From: JAGLSB01 sp023135955
GTDB lineage: Bacteria > Bacteroidota > Bacteroidia > Bacteroidales > GCA-2748055
DNA: 64,000 nucleotides
Assembly (NCBI GenBank): GCA_030673645.1
Contig: DAOVIO010000001.1
Span: forward strand, 1-64,000
Direction: 5' to 3'
Positions 1-10,500 of this stretch are shown piece after piece (within the stretch, counting starts at the first letter, position 1; each line of letters opens with the position of its first letter). The translations under genes and the position numbers were made by a program. Under the pieces are notes generated by a model. It had not been told where the DNA came from, made no database searches, and saw only the letters and a list, made by a program, of their open reading frames with translations.

Positions 1-1
1 C

Positions 2-3000
2 AGCAATAATTCTGATACTCTGCAGCTTGAGGATGCAAGTGCTTTTGCAAATGGAGATACCGTTTTGCTTCATCATACTATTTCTGGTTTTGCATATGAT
101 GCCACGTTACAGATTGGAGATATTCGAGAAATGAAAAATGCCGGTGTTTATGGTATATATCTTATCGATACAATTATTGGGAATGAGGTGGCACTGAATA
201 ATGTATTGCCATGGAATGGTAATTATGCTCATCGCGATGGAGATTATAGTCAGCTTATTAAGATTCCAACATATGAGAAAGCAAGGTTCACTAGTAATTT
301 TGTGTTCCCGGAATGGGATCCCGTGACAAAAGTAGGGGGTGTATTCCCCATACTCGTAAATAAAAAACTAATCCTTGAAAGTGATATTTCAGCCGATGGT
401 AAAGGTTTTAGGGGTGCGACTCCCGTTGGGGATTATGTTTTTGAAGGAGGTGTGTGTTCAGAAGGTGTCTTTGCTGCAGATGATAATTATTTCACTAGTT
501 CAGCTATAGATAGTGGTGCTTTTAAGGGCGAAACATTTAGCAATAATAAAGGAAACGATCTGGAGAATAAGCTAAGAGGGAGAGGGCGGATTGGAACAGG
601 CGGCGGTGGAGGAAATGCACTTTATGCTGGCGGTGGTGGTGGATCAAATAAGGGTCGTGGAGGAAGTGGTGGTGACGAAAGTAATTCTTGTTCTACTCCG
701 GGAGTAATGGGTGGATTATGGGGACATGGCTTATATTATTATACCGATCCTACAAGTCCTTTTGGAAACAGAATTTATATGGGAGGTGGTGGTGGAACAG
801 CTAATCAGTCTCCCTCCCTTAACGAGTCTGCATCGACTGGAGGATCTGGCGGTGGGATATTTATTATCATTACCGATACTCTGGAGATGTCTGGCAACAG
901 GAATATTACAGCAAATGGAGCCTCAGTTATGGATACCGTTGATGCAGGCGGTGGTGGCGGTGGTGGTGGCGGTGTAATTGTTATTGATGTAAATACATAT
1001 ACCGGAGATAATTTAAATCTGAAAGTAAATGGTGGAAATGGCGGATCTGTTTCAGGTGTTCCTAATATTACAGGACCAGGTGGTGGTGGTGGCGGCGGAA
1101 TGGTACTGTTCAATAACAGTTATCTAGATCCACTGGTAGCAGTGCAGAGGTCGGCAGGTCCAGCTGGTATTGTAAAAAGTACAATCGATTTAAATAATGC
1201 CGGTGACGGCGAAAAAGGTGATATGCAAGGTGATTTGAAAATCCCTATACTTGGTTTCCTGTATAATACTATTCCCGATGATCAAACTATATGTCAGGGG
1301 GAACTACCACCTGTTCTCAATGCAGGTTCGGCCAAGGGAGCTTCTGGTGAATATAACTATTTGTGGTATCAGTCGCCCGACACAGTTTCAGGAAATTTTG
1401 TTCCGGCCAGTGAAATTAAGGGTTTCAATAATCTGCAAACTTATCAACCACCTTTTTTGGATGACACAACTTATTATAAGAGATATGCTGAAGATAAGGT
1501 GAATCCCGATGTTAAGAGTATGAGTTATTATATGATTGTAAATGTGCATCCTAGACTTGAAGCAAACTACATTTTAGCCGATGATACTGTATGCTTTAAT
1601 ACTGCACCACAATTACCCCTGACATCCGATTCTACATTGAGAGGTGGCGATGGAAATGGATATTTTTATAGCTGGGAAAAGAACGAAAATGCAAATACAG
1701 ATTGGATAGGTGCTGATGCCACTATTGACCAATTTGATTATAGTGTACCAACTTTAGGAGTTACAACATACTTTCGTAGAGTTGTAAGTTCGGGTGTTTG
1801 TGAAAGTATAAGCGATACTGTAAAAATTACAGTTCTGCCGTCTATTTCTAACAATAACATTGCCGATAACCAAATCTTATGTAACCTGGAGGATGCTGCG
1901 ACAATTGACGGACAAATTATATCCGGGGGTGAAACGGGTGATAAAAGATATCAGTGGTGGAAAATTACAGGAGGAAGCTGGAGCCAAATTTCCACAGCAG
2001 AAGATTACACTCCCCTTTCTCTCGCTGCTGATAATTACGAATTCAAAAGAATTGCATTTTCGGGTAGCGATAATGCTTGTATTGACACAAGTAATACTGT
2101 AAGCATTACAGTATATCCCGATATTACAGGAAATACAATTTCTTCACCCTCAGATACTATATGTACTGGTTTACCTACTATTACACTTAAGGGTAGCACT
2201 CCTTCCGGAGGTAAAATTGACGATTATGCTTATCGTTGGGAAATTAGTCCGAATGGTACAGATAGCTGGACAGTTGGTGCGGGTTCACCGGATATTGAAG
2301 ATTTTGAACCCGGAACCCTGGATCAAACGACATGGTTTAGGCGTACAGTATATTCTTCAATTAACGATAGTGCATGTTTCGATATTAGTGCCGCACTTAA
2401 AATAGAAGTCCTTGATGAAATTGTGAATAATGTTACAGAACCTGCGGATCCTATCTGTCAGTTCACTGCTTCACCACAAATAGATGGAGATGTTGCAACG
2501 GGTGGACTCTCTGGAGATTATTCCTGCCAGTGGCAAATAAGAGAAAAAGATACAGACTGGACTGATGCAACAATATTGGCGGATGGGATAAATTATTCTC
2601 CAGGAATTTTAAGCGATACAAGTCATTTTCGTCGTGTAGTTTTTTCAGGTCCTAACAATACTTGTGTGAATAACAGCGATTCAGTTACAGTATTTGTACA
2701 ACCTGCCATTCAGTTTAATGAATTTGTATCGAGTGGAGTAATTGATACCTGTTATGCAAGCGAAGTAATTATTCCATCACTTGAAATATCTGGTGGAGAT
2801 GGCAGTAAAACTTATTTGTGGCAGGAAAGGCTTTCATCTGGATCTAGTTGGAGTTTAGCTTCTGGTGTTAACGATCAGCAGAATTATACATTAGCATCCC
2901 TTACGGATACAATTTGGTATAAAAGAATTACAGCTTCTGGATTTTGCCGTGACACCTCAGAAATAAAAATAGTGAACCCACAACCCTTACCAGAACTTTT

Positions 3001-4183
3001 ATCTCTTTCAAGCTCGGAAAACATAATATGTACAACAAATGAATTATTCCTGCTTCTCGATATGAAGCTTAAGAATTCAAATCTGGAAGTATCATATTCT
3101 GATAATTTTGGAGAAAATTTTCAAGGCATTGCTATAAATAATGATAGTGTTTCAGTTGAAACATTAGAAGATGGTATTTTTGAATATACTATAAATCAAA
3201 TTAAAGATTCGAATGGTTGTCTCTCAATAAATACAGGAAGCACATTGTCGGTTAGAATTGATAAGAGTCTGAAGGCTACTATAAATGAGCCTGATATATA
3301 TGAAGAATGTGACTTTGGTTTTCATTTGTCAACCACACTTGACCCTGAATCGCTCGGAAGTTATTCAACATATTGGGAAATATTAAACCCTGATACTTTT
3401 GAAATAATATCTTCAAGCGATAATGATGTTTTTATAGAACCGGTATCAGCCATCTCCTCAGGATTTACAATTCTTAGAACCTCTGTTGTCTTTGGACAGA
3501 ATACACCCGTTTGTGAGGGAGTTAAGGATACTATAGATGTTATACTTTACAGACCACTCGAAGATATAGATGTTATATTACCCGAATCGAAGATAATGTA
3601 TTTCCGCGACTGGGAAACGATTCTGGTGATCCCTGATACTATTGGAGTTCATTATTGGGAGTTGAATAACTGGGCCCTTGATCAATCTGCCGAAATAATA
3701 AATCCGAATGAGAATCCAGTAAGAATTGAAAATGTTCCTTTTACAGAAAATAACTTATTAGGAGATATTACCAACACTGCGGAAGTTACATATACAATAT
3801 CAAACGGAATTTGCGATTCAAGAACATTTAGTGTGGAACTTATAAGAAATGAGGTACGGGTTTATGAAGGGATATCACCCAATCGGACCCCTGGTGAAAA
3901 TGATTATCTTATTGCTGAGGGTTTAAAGGTTGAAGGGCTTAACTCTTTTTCATTTCAAATATTTTCATCAAATGGAATGATGGTAAGAGAAGTAAGCCTT
4001 GATAATGTCGATGATATTATAATTACTTCTTCACCCGATATGGATGATGACGCAATGGTTATCTGGGATGGGAAAAATAATAGGGGTGATAATTATGTTG
4101 TGCCTGGAACCTATTATTATGTATTAATATTAGATTTTAAAGGTAAGGAATTTACTGATCAAGGCTTTATAGTTGTGAGATAA
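2..4183 (+). CDS. Giant T9SS type B surface protein, 5' end outside the window
   Basis: The reading frame is open from base 2, so the true start lies upstream and about 1,394 codons are visible. Roughly from base 589 to 1120 the protein is extremely glycine-rich, with runs of five to nine Gly separated by hydrophobic beta-like segments. From about 1260 to 2975 come about six Ig-like units of 90-100 residues, each with a Cys near the start, a W or Y-Q/L-W core and a closing Cys before a V-like strand ending in VNVHP or ITVYP. The last ~105 residues (from about 3868) match the gliding-type C-terminal domain: a GISPNRTPGEND motif, then NGMMVRE, WDGKNNRGD and VPGTYYYVL. That domain marks export and anchoring by the type IX system. 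The gene ends exactly where the PorP/SprF gene begins, the arrangement known for SprB-SprF. It is probably an adhesin; the ligand is unknown. Confidence 0.85.
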   Translation, partial: SNNSDTLQLEDASAFANGDTVLLHHTISGFAYDATLQIGDIREMKNAGVYGIYLIDTIIGNEVALNNVLPWNGNYAHRDGDYSQLIKIPTYEKARFTSNFVFPEWDPVTKVGGVFPILVNKKLILESDISADGKGFRGATPVGDYVFEGGVCSEGVFAADDNYFTSSAIDSGAFKGETFSNNKGNDLENKLRGRGRIGTGGGGGNALYAGGGGGSNKGRGGSGGDESNSCSTPGVMGGLWGHGLYYYTDPTSPFGNRIYMGGGGGTANQSPSLNESASTGGSGGGIFIIITDTLEMSGNRNITANGASVMDTVDAGGGGGGGGGVIVIDVNTYTGDNLNLKVNGGNGGSVSGVPNITGPGGGGGGGMVLFNNSYLDPLVAVQRSAGPAGIVKSTIDLNNAGDGEKGDMQGDLKIPILGFLYNTIPDDQTICQGELPPVLNAGSAKGASGEYNYLWYQSPDTVSGNFVPASEIKGFNNLQTYQPPFLDDTTYYKRYAEDKVNPDVKSMSYYMIVNVHPRLEANYILADDTVCFNTAPQLPLTSDSTLRGGDGNGYFYSWEKNENANTDWIGADATIDQFDYSVPTLGVTTYFRRVVSSGVCESISDTVKITVLPSISNNNIADNQILCNLEDAATIDGQIISGGETGDKRYQWWKITGGSWSQISTAEDYTPLSLAADNYEFKRIAFSGSDNACIDTSNTVSITVYPDITGNTISSPSDTICTGLPTITLKGSTPSGGKIDDYAYRWEISPNGTDSWTVGAGSPDIEDFEPGTLDQTTWFRRTVYSSINDSACFDISAALKIEVLDEIVNNVTEPADPICQFTASPQIDGDVATGGLSGDYSCQWQIREKDTDWTDATILADGINYSPGILSDTSHFRRVVFSGPNNTCVNNSDSVTVFVQPAIQFNEFVSSGVIDTCYASEVIIPSLEISGGDGSKTYLWQERLSSGSSWSLASGVNDQQNYTLASLTDTIWYKRITASGFCRDTSEIKIVNPQPLPELLSLSSSENIICTTNELFLLLDMKLKNSNLEVSYSDNFGENFQGIAINNDSVSVETLEDGIFEYTINQIKDSNGCLSINTGSTLSVRIDKSLKATINEPDIYEECDFGFHLSTTLDPESLGSYSTYWEILNPDTFEIISSSDNDVFIEPVSAISSGFTILRTSVVFGQNTPVCEGVKDTIDVILYRPLEDIDVILPESKIMYFRDWETILVIPDTIGVHYWELNNWALDQSAEIINPNENPVRIENVPFTENNLLGDITNTAEVTYTISNGICDSRTFSVELIRNEVRVYEGISPNRTPGENDYLIAEGLKVEGLNSFSFQIFSSNGMMVREVSLDNVDDIIITSSPDMDDDAMVIWDGKNNRGDNYVVPGTYYYVLILDFKGKEFTDQGFIVVR

Positions 4184-5092
4184 ATGAAGAAACACTTAAT
4201 AATAATATTTTTATTACTTCTAAGCTTTGTAACGCAAGCTCAGTTTGAAGTACCTAGACTTAGCCAATACCTGAATAATGGCTTAGTCAACAATCCGGCC
4301 TATGCAGGGAGCAGGGAGGCTCTTAGCTTTACTGGTGTTGGAAGAAGTATTTACTCAGGATTTGATGGTAACCCCACCGGGTTTCTTGCAGCCCTGCACT
4401 CCCCCATCAAAAAAGGGAATATTGCTCTGGGAGTAAGTGTTGAAAATAAATCCTATCCTGGATATTCAAATACGGGTGTATATACCCATTACGCTTTTCG
4501 GACATGGCTTGGAGGTATGCGATTAAGTCTGGGTTTGAGAGCAGGATTATATAATTATTCACTCGATTATTCTGGTCTGGACGTCAAAGACCCAATGGAT
4601 AGGGCTTTTGATTCGGAAAGCGGATTTGCTCCCAATTTTGGAACAGGAATATATCTTTATAATAATAAGTTTTTCTTGGGATTGTCTGTTCCATATCTTT
4701 TAAATTTACCGGACTCAACCGGATCAACTGGTTTTAATCCTTTGTCGTACAGATACCTAATGACTACTGGATACCTGTTTGATATTTCAGATAATTTTAA
4801 ATTGAAGTCTACGGTTATGGCAGAGTATTCTATTTCGGGAATTGATTTGCAGGGAGGTTTCAATTTTATTTTATTTAAAGATAAAATTTGGTTGGGTTCA
4901 TTGTATAGAAATACATCTAAAACCCTTACTTCAATTATTGAGGTGCAGGTTTCAGATCCGATGAGACTTGGAATAGCCTATGATTATTCATTTTCGAATT
5001 TAGGCATGATGCCGGGTGGAGGAAGTTTTGAGGTAATGTTTAGATATGAGTTTAATTTTGTTTCTGATATTGATAGTCCTTTCTATTTCTAA
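4184..5092 (+). CDS. PorP/SprF family type IX secretion membrane protein
   Basis: The 302-residue protein has a clear signal peptide (MKKHLIIIFLLLLSFVTQAQ). The next stretch, SQYLNNGLVNNPAYAGSREA, is the hallmark opening of the PorP/SprF family (outer-membrane beta-barrels of the type IX system). The rest alternates short amphipathic strands with Gly and aromatic residues and ends in a phenylalanine (SPFYF), as outer-membrane barrels do. Family knowledge: SprF-type members are dedicated partners for secretion of one particular type B substrate. The ATG follows directly on the TAA of the giant surface protein with no spacer, so translation is probably coupled and this is likely its partner. 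The core PorP of the general machinery is an alternative but less likely, given the neighbour. Confidence 0.9.
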   Translation: MKKHLIIIFLLLLSFVTQAQFEVPRLSQYLNNGLVNNPAYAGSREALSFTGVGRSIYSGFDGNPTGFLAALHSPIKKGNIALGVSVENKSYPGYSNTGVYTHYAFRTWLGGMRLSLGLRAGLYNYSLDYSGLDVKDPMDRAFDSESGFAPNFGTGIYLYNNKFFLGLSVPYLLNLPDSTGSTGFNPLSYRYLMTTGYLFDISDNFKLKSTVMAEYSISGIDLQGGFNFILFKDKIWLGSLYRNTSKTLTSIIEVQVSDPMRLGIAYDYSFSNLGMMPGGGSFEVMFRYEFNFVSDIDSPFYF

Positions 5093-5093
5093 T

Positions 5094-6515
5094 ATGAAGA
5101 AGATACAGCAAATATTATGTTTTTTAAGCTTGTTTATTCTTATAAGCGAAAGTACTTTTTCGCAAAGTTACTATAGGATAAAAACGCATCCCGCTTCCTC
5201 AAGAACTGCAAATGAGGCAGGCCCGGTAATGACCAGAGATGGGATTGTTTTTAGCTCAGATAAAGAAACTGGCGGAATTCAGAAGCGGAGAGGCAAGGAT
5301 AATCAGCGGATATCAAATATTTATTATGCAAAATTATCTGATGACGGAAATTGGGGAAGCCCGAAAGATTTTGCTCTTGAATTAAAAACTGAACATCACG
5401 ATGGCCCTATCAGCTTTAACTTTAATGAAGATATGGCAGTTTTTACCAGGAATTTTGAATTACCCGGATTTGGAAGCAAAAAAGGAGGGAATCCGAATTT
5501 TGGTTTATATCTCACTGAATTTGATGGAAATAGCTGGGGGAATATTGTGGAATTTGAGCATAATGATCGGAATTATCATACAACTCATCCAAGTCTAAGC
5601 CCAATGGGCGATATTATGTATTTTACTTCAGACAGACCAGAAGGATTTGGTGGATATGATATTTATGTATGCTATCAGCAGAATGGCATTTGGACTAATC
5701 CAGAGAACCTTGGCCCTGTAGTGAATACTGCCGAAAATGAGATTTATCCGTTCCTTCATTCTTCAGGTAGACTGTATTTCTCCTCAAATGGTCACGACCG
5801 GATTGGTGGTTATGACATTTTTTTCACAGATTTTTTTGAGGAAAAATGGTTTAAACCAGTTAAGTTGTCTTCACCCTTTAATTCAGGATTAAATGATTTC
5901 ACATTTTATACGGATGGAAATTATGAGCAAGGATTGTTCACTTCAAATCGTAGAGGTAACATAGATATATATACATTCCAATCAATTTTGCCTCAATTTG
6001 ATTTCTGCAAGCAACAAGTAGAGAATAATTATTGCTATATCTTTTATGAGGAAAATACAGTTTCTCTTGATACTAACCTATATATTTATGAATGGAGTAT
6101 GGGAGATGGTAATAAAGTTCAGGCAATAGAAGCAGAGCACTGTTACGAAGGTCCGGGTGATTATCTTATAGAATTAAATGTTGTTGATAAATTGACAGGA
6201 ATTATAGAGTTTAATCAGGCTGAATATCTGGTTGAAGTAAAGAAAGTTATTCAGCCATATATTACCTGCCTCGACTCAGCAGCCATTGATCAGGAGATTC
6301 AAATCCATGGCATAGAATCATTTCTGGGTGGGAAAAAGGCTGGGGAATATTTCTGGGACTTTGGCGATGGACAAAAAGCAGTTGGAGCGACGGTTCGACA
6401 TTCTTATTTGACCCCTGGAGAATATATCATAAAACTTGGGATAATAGAAGAAGGTAACAATATTGAAAACGCGGAACAGTTTTGCTCCTATAAAACTATT
6501 TATATAACAGAATAA
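5094..6515 (+). CDS. Secreted PD40-repeat and PKD-domain protein of the T9SS cluster
   Basis: The chosen ATG lies one base after the upstream stop and gives 473 residues with a signal peptide ending near SESTFSQ. An in-frame ATG 48 bases upstream lies inside the previous gene and would only add a hydrophobic extension. Residues about 35-300 carry WD40-like PD40 repeats (YFTSDRPEGFGGYDIYV, YFSSNGHDRIGGYDIFF, FTSNRRGNIDIYTF). Two PKD domains follow, around 325-380 (YEWSMGDG) and 415-460 (YFWDFGDG). PorE-like T9SS proteins also carry PD40 repeats, but they end in a peptidoglycan-binding OmpA domain, which is absent here. A role in surface assembly with the two upstream genes is inferred from position only. 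Confidence 0.8.
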   Translation: MKKIQQILCFLSLFILISESTFSQSYYRIKTHPASSRTANEAGPVMTRDGIVFSSDKETGGIQKRRGKDNQRISNIYYAKLSDDGNWGSPKDFALELKTEHHDGPISFNFNEDMAVFTRNFELPGFGSKKGGNPNFGLYLTEFDGNSWGNIVEFEHNDRNYHTTHPSLSPMGDIMYFTSDRPEGFGGYDIYVCYQQNGIWTNPENLGPVVNTAENEIYPFLHSSGRLYFSSNGHDRIGGYDIFFTDFFEEKWFKPVKLSSPFNSGLNDFTFYTDGNYEQGLFTSNRRGNIDIYTFQSILPQFDFCKQQVENNYCYIFYEENTVSLDTNLYIYEWSMGDGNKVQAIEAEHCYEGPGDYLIELNVVDKLTGIIEFNQAEYLVEVKKVIQPYITCLDSAAIDQEIQIHGIESFLGGKKAGEYFWDFGDGQKAVGATVRHSYLTPGEYIIKLGIIEEGNNIENAEQFCSYKTIYITE

Positions 6516-6559
6516 AATTTGTATAAGAGTCAAAATCTTTCTTAGGACGGATTTTGTGT

Positions 6560-6567
6560 TATATTTG
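6560..6567 (+). promoter_or_regulatory. Candidate -7 element (TATATTTG)
   Basis: TATATTTG matches the Bacteroidota -7 consensus TAnnTTTG and lies 34 bases before the ATG at 6602. No convincing -33 element was found at the usual distance, so this is a half-supported promoter that may give the unknown secreted gene its own transcript. Confidence 0.35.
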
Positions 6568-6601
6568 AACGCAAGTTTTGTAATTAGTACAAGAACAATT
6601 A

Positions 6602-7564
6602 ATGAAAATTAGAATTATATATTTCTTTTTCTTCTTATTCCCGGTTTTGGCGAATGCACAACCTGTGCCGAATATTGAGGAGAATATTCCTTATCTTATG
6701 ACATTTGGGCCGTTAGCGGAGACTAGTTGGGGCGATGATGATTTTTCTCAGACTTTCTTTTTTCTATTCCCCAAAGATTATGAAAAACCTGTTTTTATAT
6801 GGGTATTTGATCCTGATGTAGGTGGGAAAGTTGATGAACTTGCTACTGCATGGGACACTAGAGTTAGCTATAGTTTTTATGGAGGAGCTGGTTGCTGGTC
6901 TGACGAAGATGCTCAGGGTACCGATCCTGTCGGCAACTATAGGAGTGGTAATTTGTTGGCAACCAAGTCATTTGGGCAGAATGCCCGATACGACAATAAC
7001 TGGTATGTTTTTGGACCTTTTAATCCAACAGAAGGTGAATATGTTGAAAGATATGAAGGAAATGTAATAAAAGTAATCATAGAGGGGCTCGAAGGAGATG
7101 ATGGTAATATGTACAGGTTTTTTATGTCCACTTCTCCGTCTGAGAGAATTTCTATTGAAGGAGCAAATGCCTTTGCTTATGAATACTCATTCAGAATGCA
7201 TAATGTAGCAGAACAAGTGTCTCATATTTATCCTTTTGTTGACGATCAGACAATTTCTGTAAGATTATCTAACTTTGATTGGGATAGCGATGGATATATC
7301 CGACTTGTGTCGGTTGCCAGGAAAGGGCAACTTAGCAGGGTTTCTACTGAAGATGAATGGATCGAAACAGAATTCAGAATGTATGAAGAGGAGAAAAACA
7401 CTTCTCTAGATATTCAATTCATCAAAAGAAAACCAGCAATACGAAACAATAATGTAGTTATTTATGTTAAAAACCAATATGGACGAAATTTGGAGTTTTT
7501 TACAAGTCCAATAGGTGGGGTTCCAAAATACAAATACAGTATTGGGGTTAAGCAAAAAAATTAA
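6602..7564 (+). CDS. Secreted protein of unknown function
   Basis: I do not recognise this 320-residue protein. A signal peptide is clear (hydrophobic residues 4-18, cleavage probable after VLANAQ). The mature part is acidic and aromatic-rich. It contains VFIWVFDPDVGGKVDEL, a segment YSFYGGAGCWSDEDAQGTDP and a beta-strand-rich C-terminal half, which suggests a soluble beta-sandwich protein. Two Asp/Gly-rich stretches (DPDVGGKVDE, DWDSDG) could bind calcium, but that is only a guess. No T9SS C-terminal domain or lipobox is visible, so it is probably periplasmic or an outer-membrane-associated soluble protein. It lies 86 bases after the PD40/PKD gene and 21 bases before the SpoIIE sensor gene, so it may be co-transcribed with the latter. 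Confidence 0.75.
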   Translation: MKIRIIYFFFFLFPVLANAQPVPNIEENIPYLMTFGPLAETSWGDDDFSQTFFFLFPKDYEKPVFIWVFDPDVGGKVDELATAWDTRVSYSFYGGAGCWSDEDAQGTDPVGNYRSGNLLATKSFGQNARYDNNWYVFGPFNPTEGEYVERYEGNVIKVIIEGLEGDDGNMYRFFMSTSPSERISIEGANAFAYEYSFRMHNVAEQVSHIYPFVDDQTISVRLSNFDWDSDGYIRLVSVARKGQLSRVSTEDEWIETEFRMYEEEKNTSLDIQFIKRKPAIRNNNVVIYVKNQYGRNLEFFTSPIGGVPKYKYSIGVKQKN

Positions 7565-7585
7565 TAAGTAAAATTTTTACAGGTT

Positions 7586-10500
7586 TTGAATATTCTGAAA
7601 CGAATTATATCTATCCTAATTATATTTCTCACCACGAATACAACTCTGTTTTCGCAAAATTATCGTTTTTTGGAGTTTGGTATTCAGGAAGGCTTAATAG
7701 ATAATTTTATCTATAATATAATCCAGGATGAAGATGGGTACCTGTGGCTGGGAACTGGCGAAGGAATTTGTCGCTATGATGGCATAGAATTTACAACTGA
7801 ATTTGAGGGAGATAGCTTACCCGTAGCTCCGGTTAAAAAGATTTTTAAGGATAGTCAGGGAAAGATTTGGTTTGGCTTTAATAACGGCCTGATAGCAGTA
7901 CTGGAGAAAGCTAAATTTAAACTAATTAATCTGGAAGATGATAAGCTAAATACTATAAATGATTTTGCAGAAGACTCGGATGGTAAGATTATCGCTACCA
8001 CCCAAAACAAAGGATTGTATAGAATATCAGATGATTATTCAGTAGAATATTTTTTTGAAGGCCTTGAAGGGAAGCTGATATCATCTTTATGCCTTCTTTC
8101 TGACAATAATCTTTTACTTGGTACTTTCGACGGATTATTTTTATATGAGTTTCTGCCAGATGGTAAGAGTCTTCTGTTGAAAGGGAGAATAGAGGATATT
8201 CCTTATACCAATATTCAATCAATTCTTGCTGTCAAAAAGGATGAAATCTATATTGGGACAGCTGATGAGGGACTTTATTTGTTGAAAATTCAAGGGAAAG
8301 ATATCCAGTCATTTAATATTAAAAAAATTGGGGAGGATTTTGAACTGGCCTATATCGATGTTAAGGATATTTTTGTTGATGAAAAGGAAAACTTGTGGCT
8401 TAGTGCCGGGGGAGAAGGTGTTTATCGATTGAACTATGCACCCTTAGTTGGTAAATTTACTTCTATATCTCATTATTCAGAGTCCAATGGATTGGTAAGC
8501 AGGTATATTCAGGATATTTTTCAGGATATTGAAGGGAATATATGGTTTGGTAGTTATGGTAATGGGATTTCAGTTCTTAAAGATCAGGCATTTTCTTTCT
8601 TTAACATTGGCACCCAGGATTTTGACAACAACATTCTTTCTATTTTAGAATTAGAAAATGAATACTGGCTTGGAAGTGAATCAGGAATATTAATTACAAA
8701 TTTCTCTGAAAGTCAGGGAAAAGTACTGGATAGTAAAAACGGGCTACCTAATGATGCCATTACAGCACTTTATCAGGATAATGCAGGAACAATCTGGATT
8801 GGAACTTCCCGGAATGGAATTTATAAAATACAACCTGGAAATAGCCAGGTAAGCATGTTTAATTTATCCCTGAATTCATTAGAAAATAATATTAATAAGA
8901 TTACTGGGAAAGGTAGTGAAATATGGGTAGCTACAAATGGTGGGGTTTTGTATTTTAATATTTCTACAGGCCGGCAAAGGACTTATTCTACAACAGACAG
9001 GCTTCCTCATAATCAGATACAGGATATTTTTATTGACAGAAATGATGAAGTGTGGATTGCCACAAGAAGTAATGGGATTTATAATTTGACTAAGGGAGAG
9101 GGCTTTGCAATTGATGTTAAGGCTGAATTGGAGTTTGTTTCAATTATTGAGGATAAACAAGGAATAAAATGGGCCATTACACAAGGTGAAGGTGTATTTG
9201 GATTTATGGATGACAGCCTTATTTATTTCTCTAGCTCCAATGGATTAAGATCTAATTATTGTTATAGCATTAAAGAAGATAGTGAAGAGAATTTGTGGAT
9301 TGGCCATCGACTCGGCATGAGTCAAATAAGTAAGGAGAGAAATATCATTAAAAGTTACAGCGTTGAACAAGGGATTGATGTTGATTTTAATCATAATGCT
9401 GTCATCGAGAATGATTTAAAACAATTGGTATTTGGAACGTCAAAAGGATTAGTGATTTATGATGCAGGAAGTGATGAAAAAGATACTATCCCTCCAAAAC
9501 TTAACATTACTTCTCTTAAAATTTCTGATAAAGATTTTGACTTTTCTCAACCTGTATATCTTCCATATGGCAAACATAAAATCAGGATTGATTATCGGGG
9601 GATTAATCTTAAAAACCCTGAATTTGTATATTATCGATACAAATTAGATGGTTATGACGATTGGTCAGAACCTGTCACTCAATCTTATGTAATCTACAGT
9701 CGAATTGAAGACGGCAAATATAATTTTATGTTACAAGCCTGTGATGAAAATGGGATTTGTTCATCCGATCCCCTTGAACTAATTATCGAGGTTAAAGTTC
9801 CTATATGGAAAACATGGGGCTTTGTTGTAACAATTGTTCTTTTACTTTTTATTTCTGTTTACAGTATTATTAAAATAAGGGAAAGAAAACAAAGAAAGCT
9901 ACAGGAATTTCTTCAGACCTCACTTGACGAACGTACAAGGGAAGTTATGGTTCAAGCAACAGAAATTGAAAATAAAAACAGAGACATCACAGATAGTATT
10001 AATTATGCTCAGCGAATTCAGGCTAGCATCTTACCTCCAATTGGACGATTACAGAATACTTTCTCTGGTAGTTTTGTGTTTTATCAACCGCGTGATATTG
10101 TAAGCGGGGACTTTTACTGGTACGATACTGTTTTTAATGATAAGTTTGTGATAGTTTGTGCCGACTCAACAGGGCATGGTGTGCCAGGAGCTTTTATGTC
10201 TATGATTGGTACTACACTAATTAAGGAAATCTGTTCACGTCCTGATGTGAAATCGCCTTCTCAAATTCTTGCATCACTCGATAGTGAGATTCAGGCAGCT
10301 CTTAATCAAAATATCGAAGCTGAGAGGTCTAATGATGGAATGGATATAATTGTTGCAGAAATTGATCTGAAAACAAATTACCTGAGAGTAGCTTCAGCCA
10401 TGAGACCTATTATACTGTATCTCGATGGTGAGCAGGTATATGTGAAAGGTTCAAGAAATTCTGTTGGGGGTAGATTTGAGGAAGATTCTGAAGATAAGAT

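Noticed and set aside
805..1113. Minus-strand Pro-rich ORF of 102 codons
   Set aside because: It is the antisense of the Gly-rich domain of the giant surface protein; its Pro runs mirror the Gly codons.
589..2975. CRISPR-like repetition in the first gene
   Set aside because: The repeats are in-frame Gly codons and diverged Ig-like protein units, not identical DNA repeats with spacers.
5046..5093. Earlier ATG for the PD40/PKD protein
   Set aside because: It lies within the PorP/SprF gene and adds a second hydrophobic stretch before a complete signal peptide that begins at 5094.
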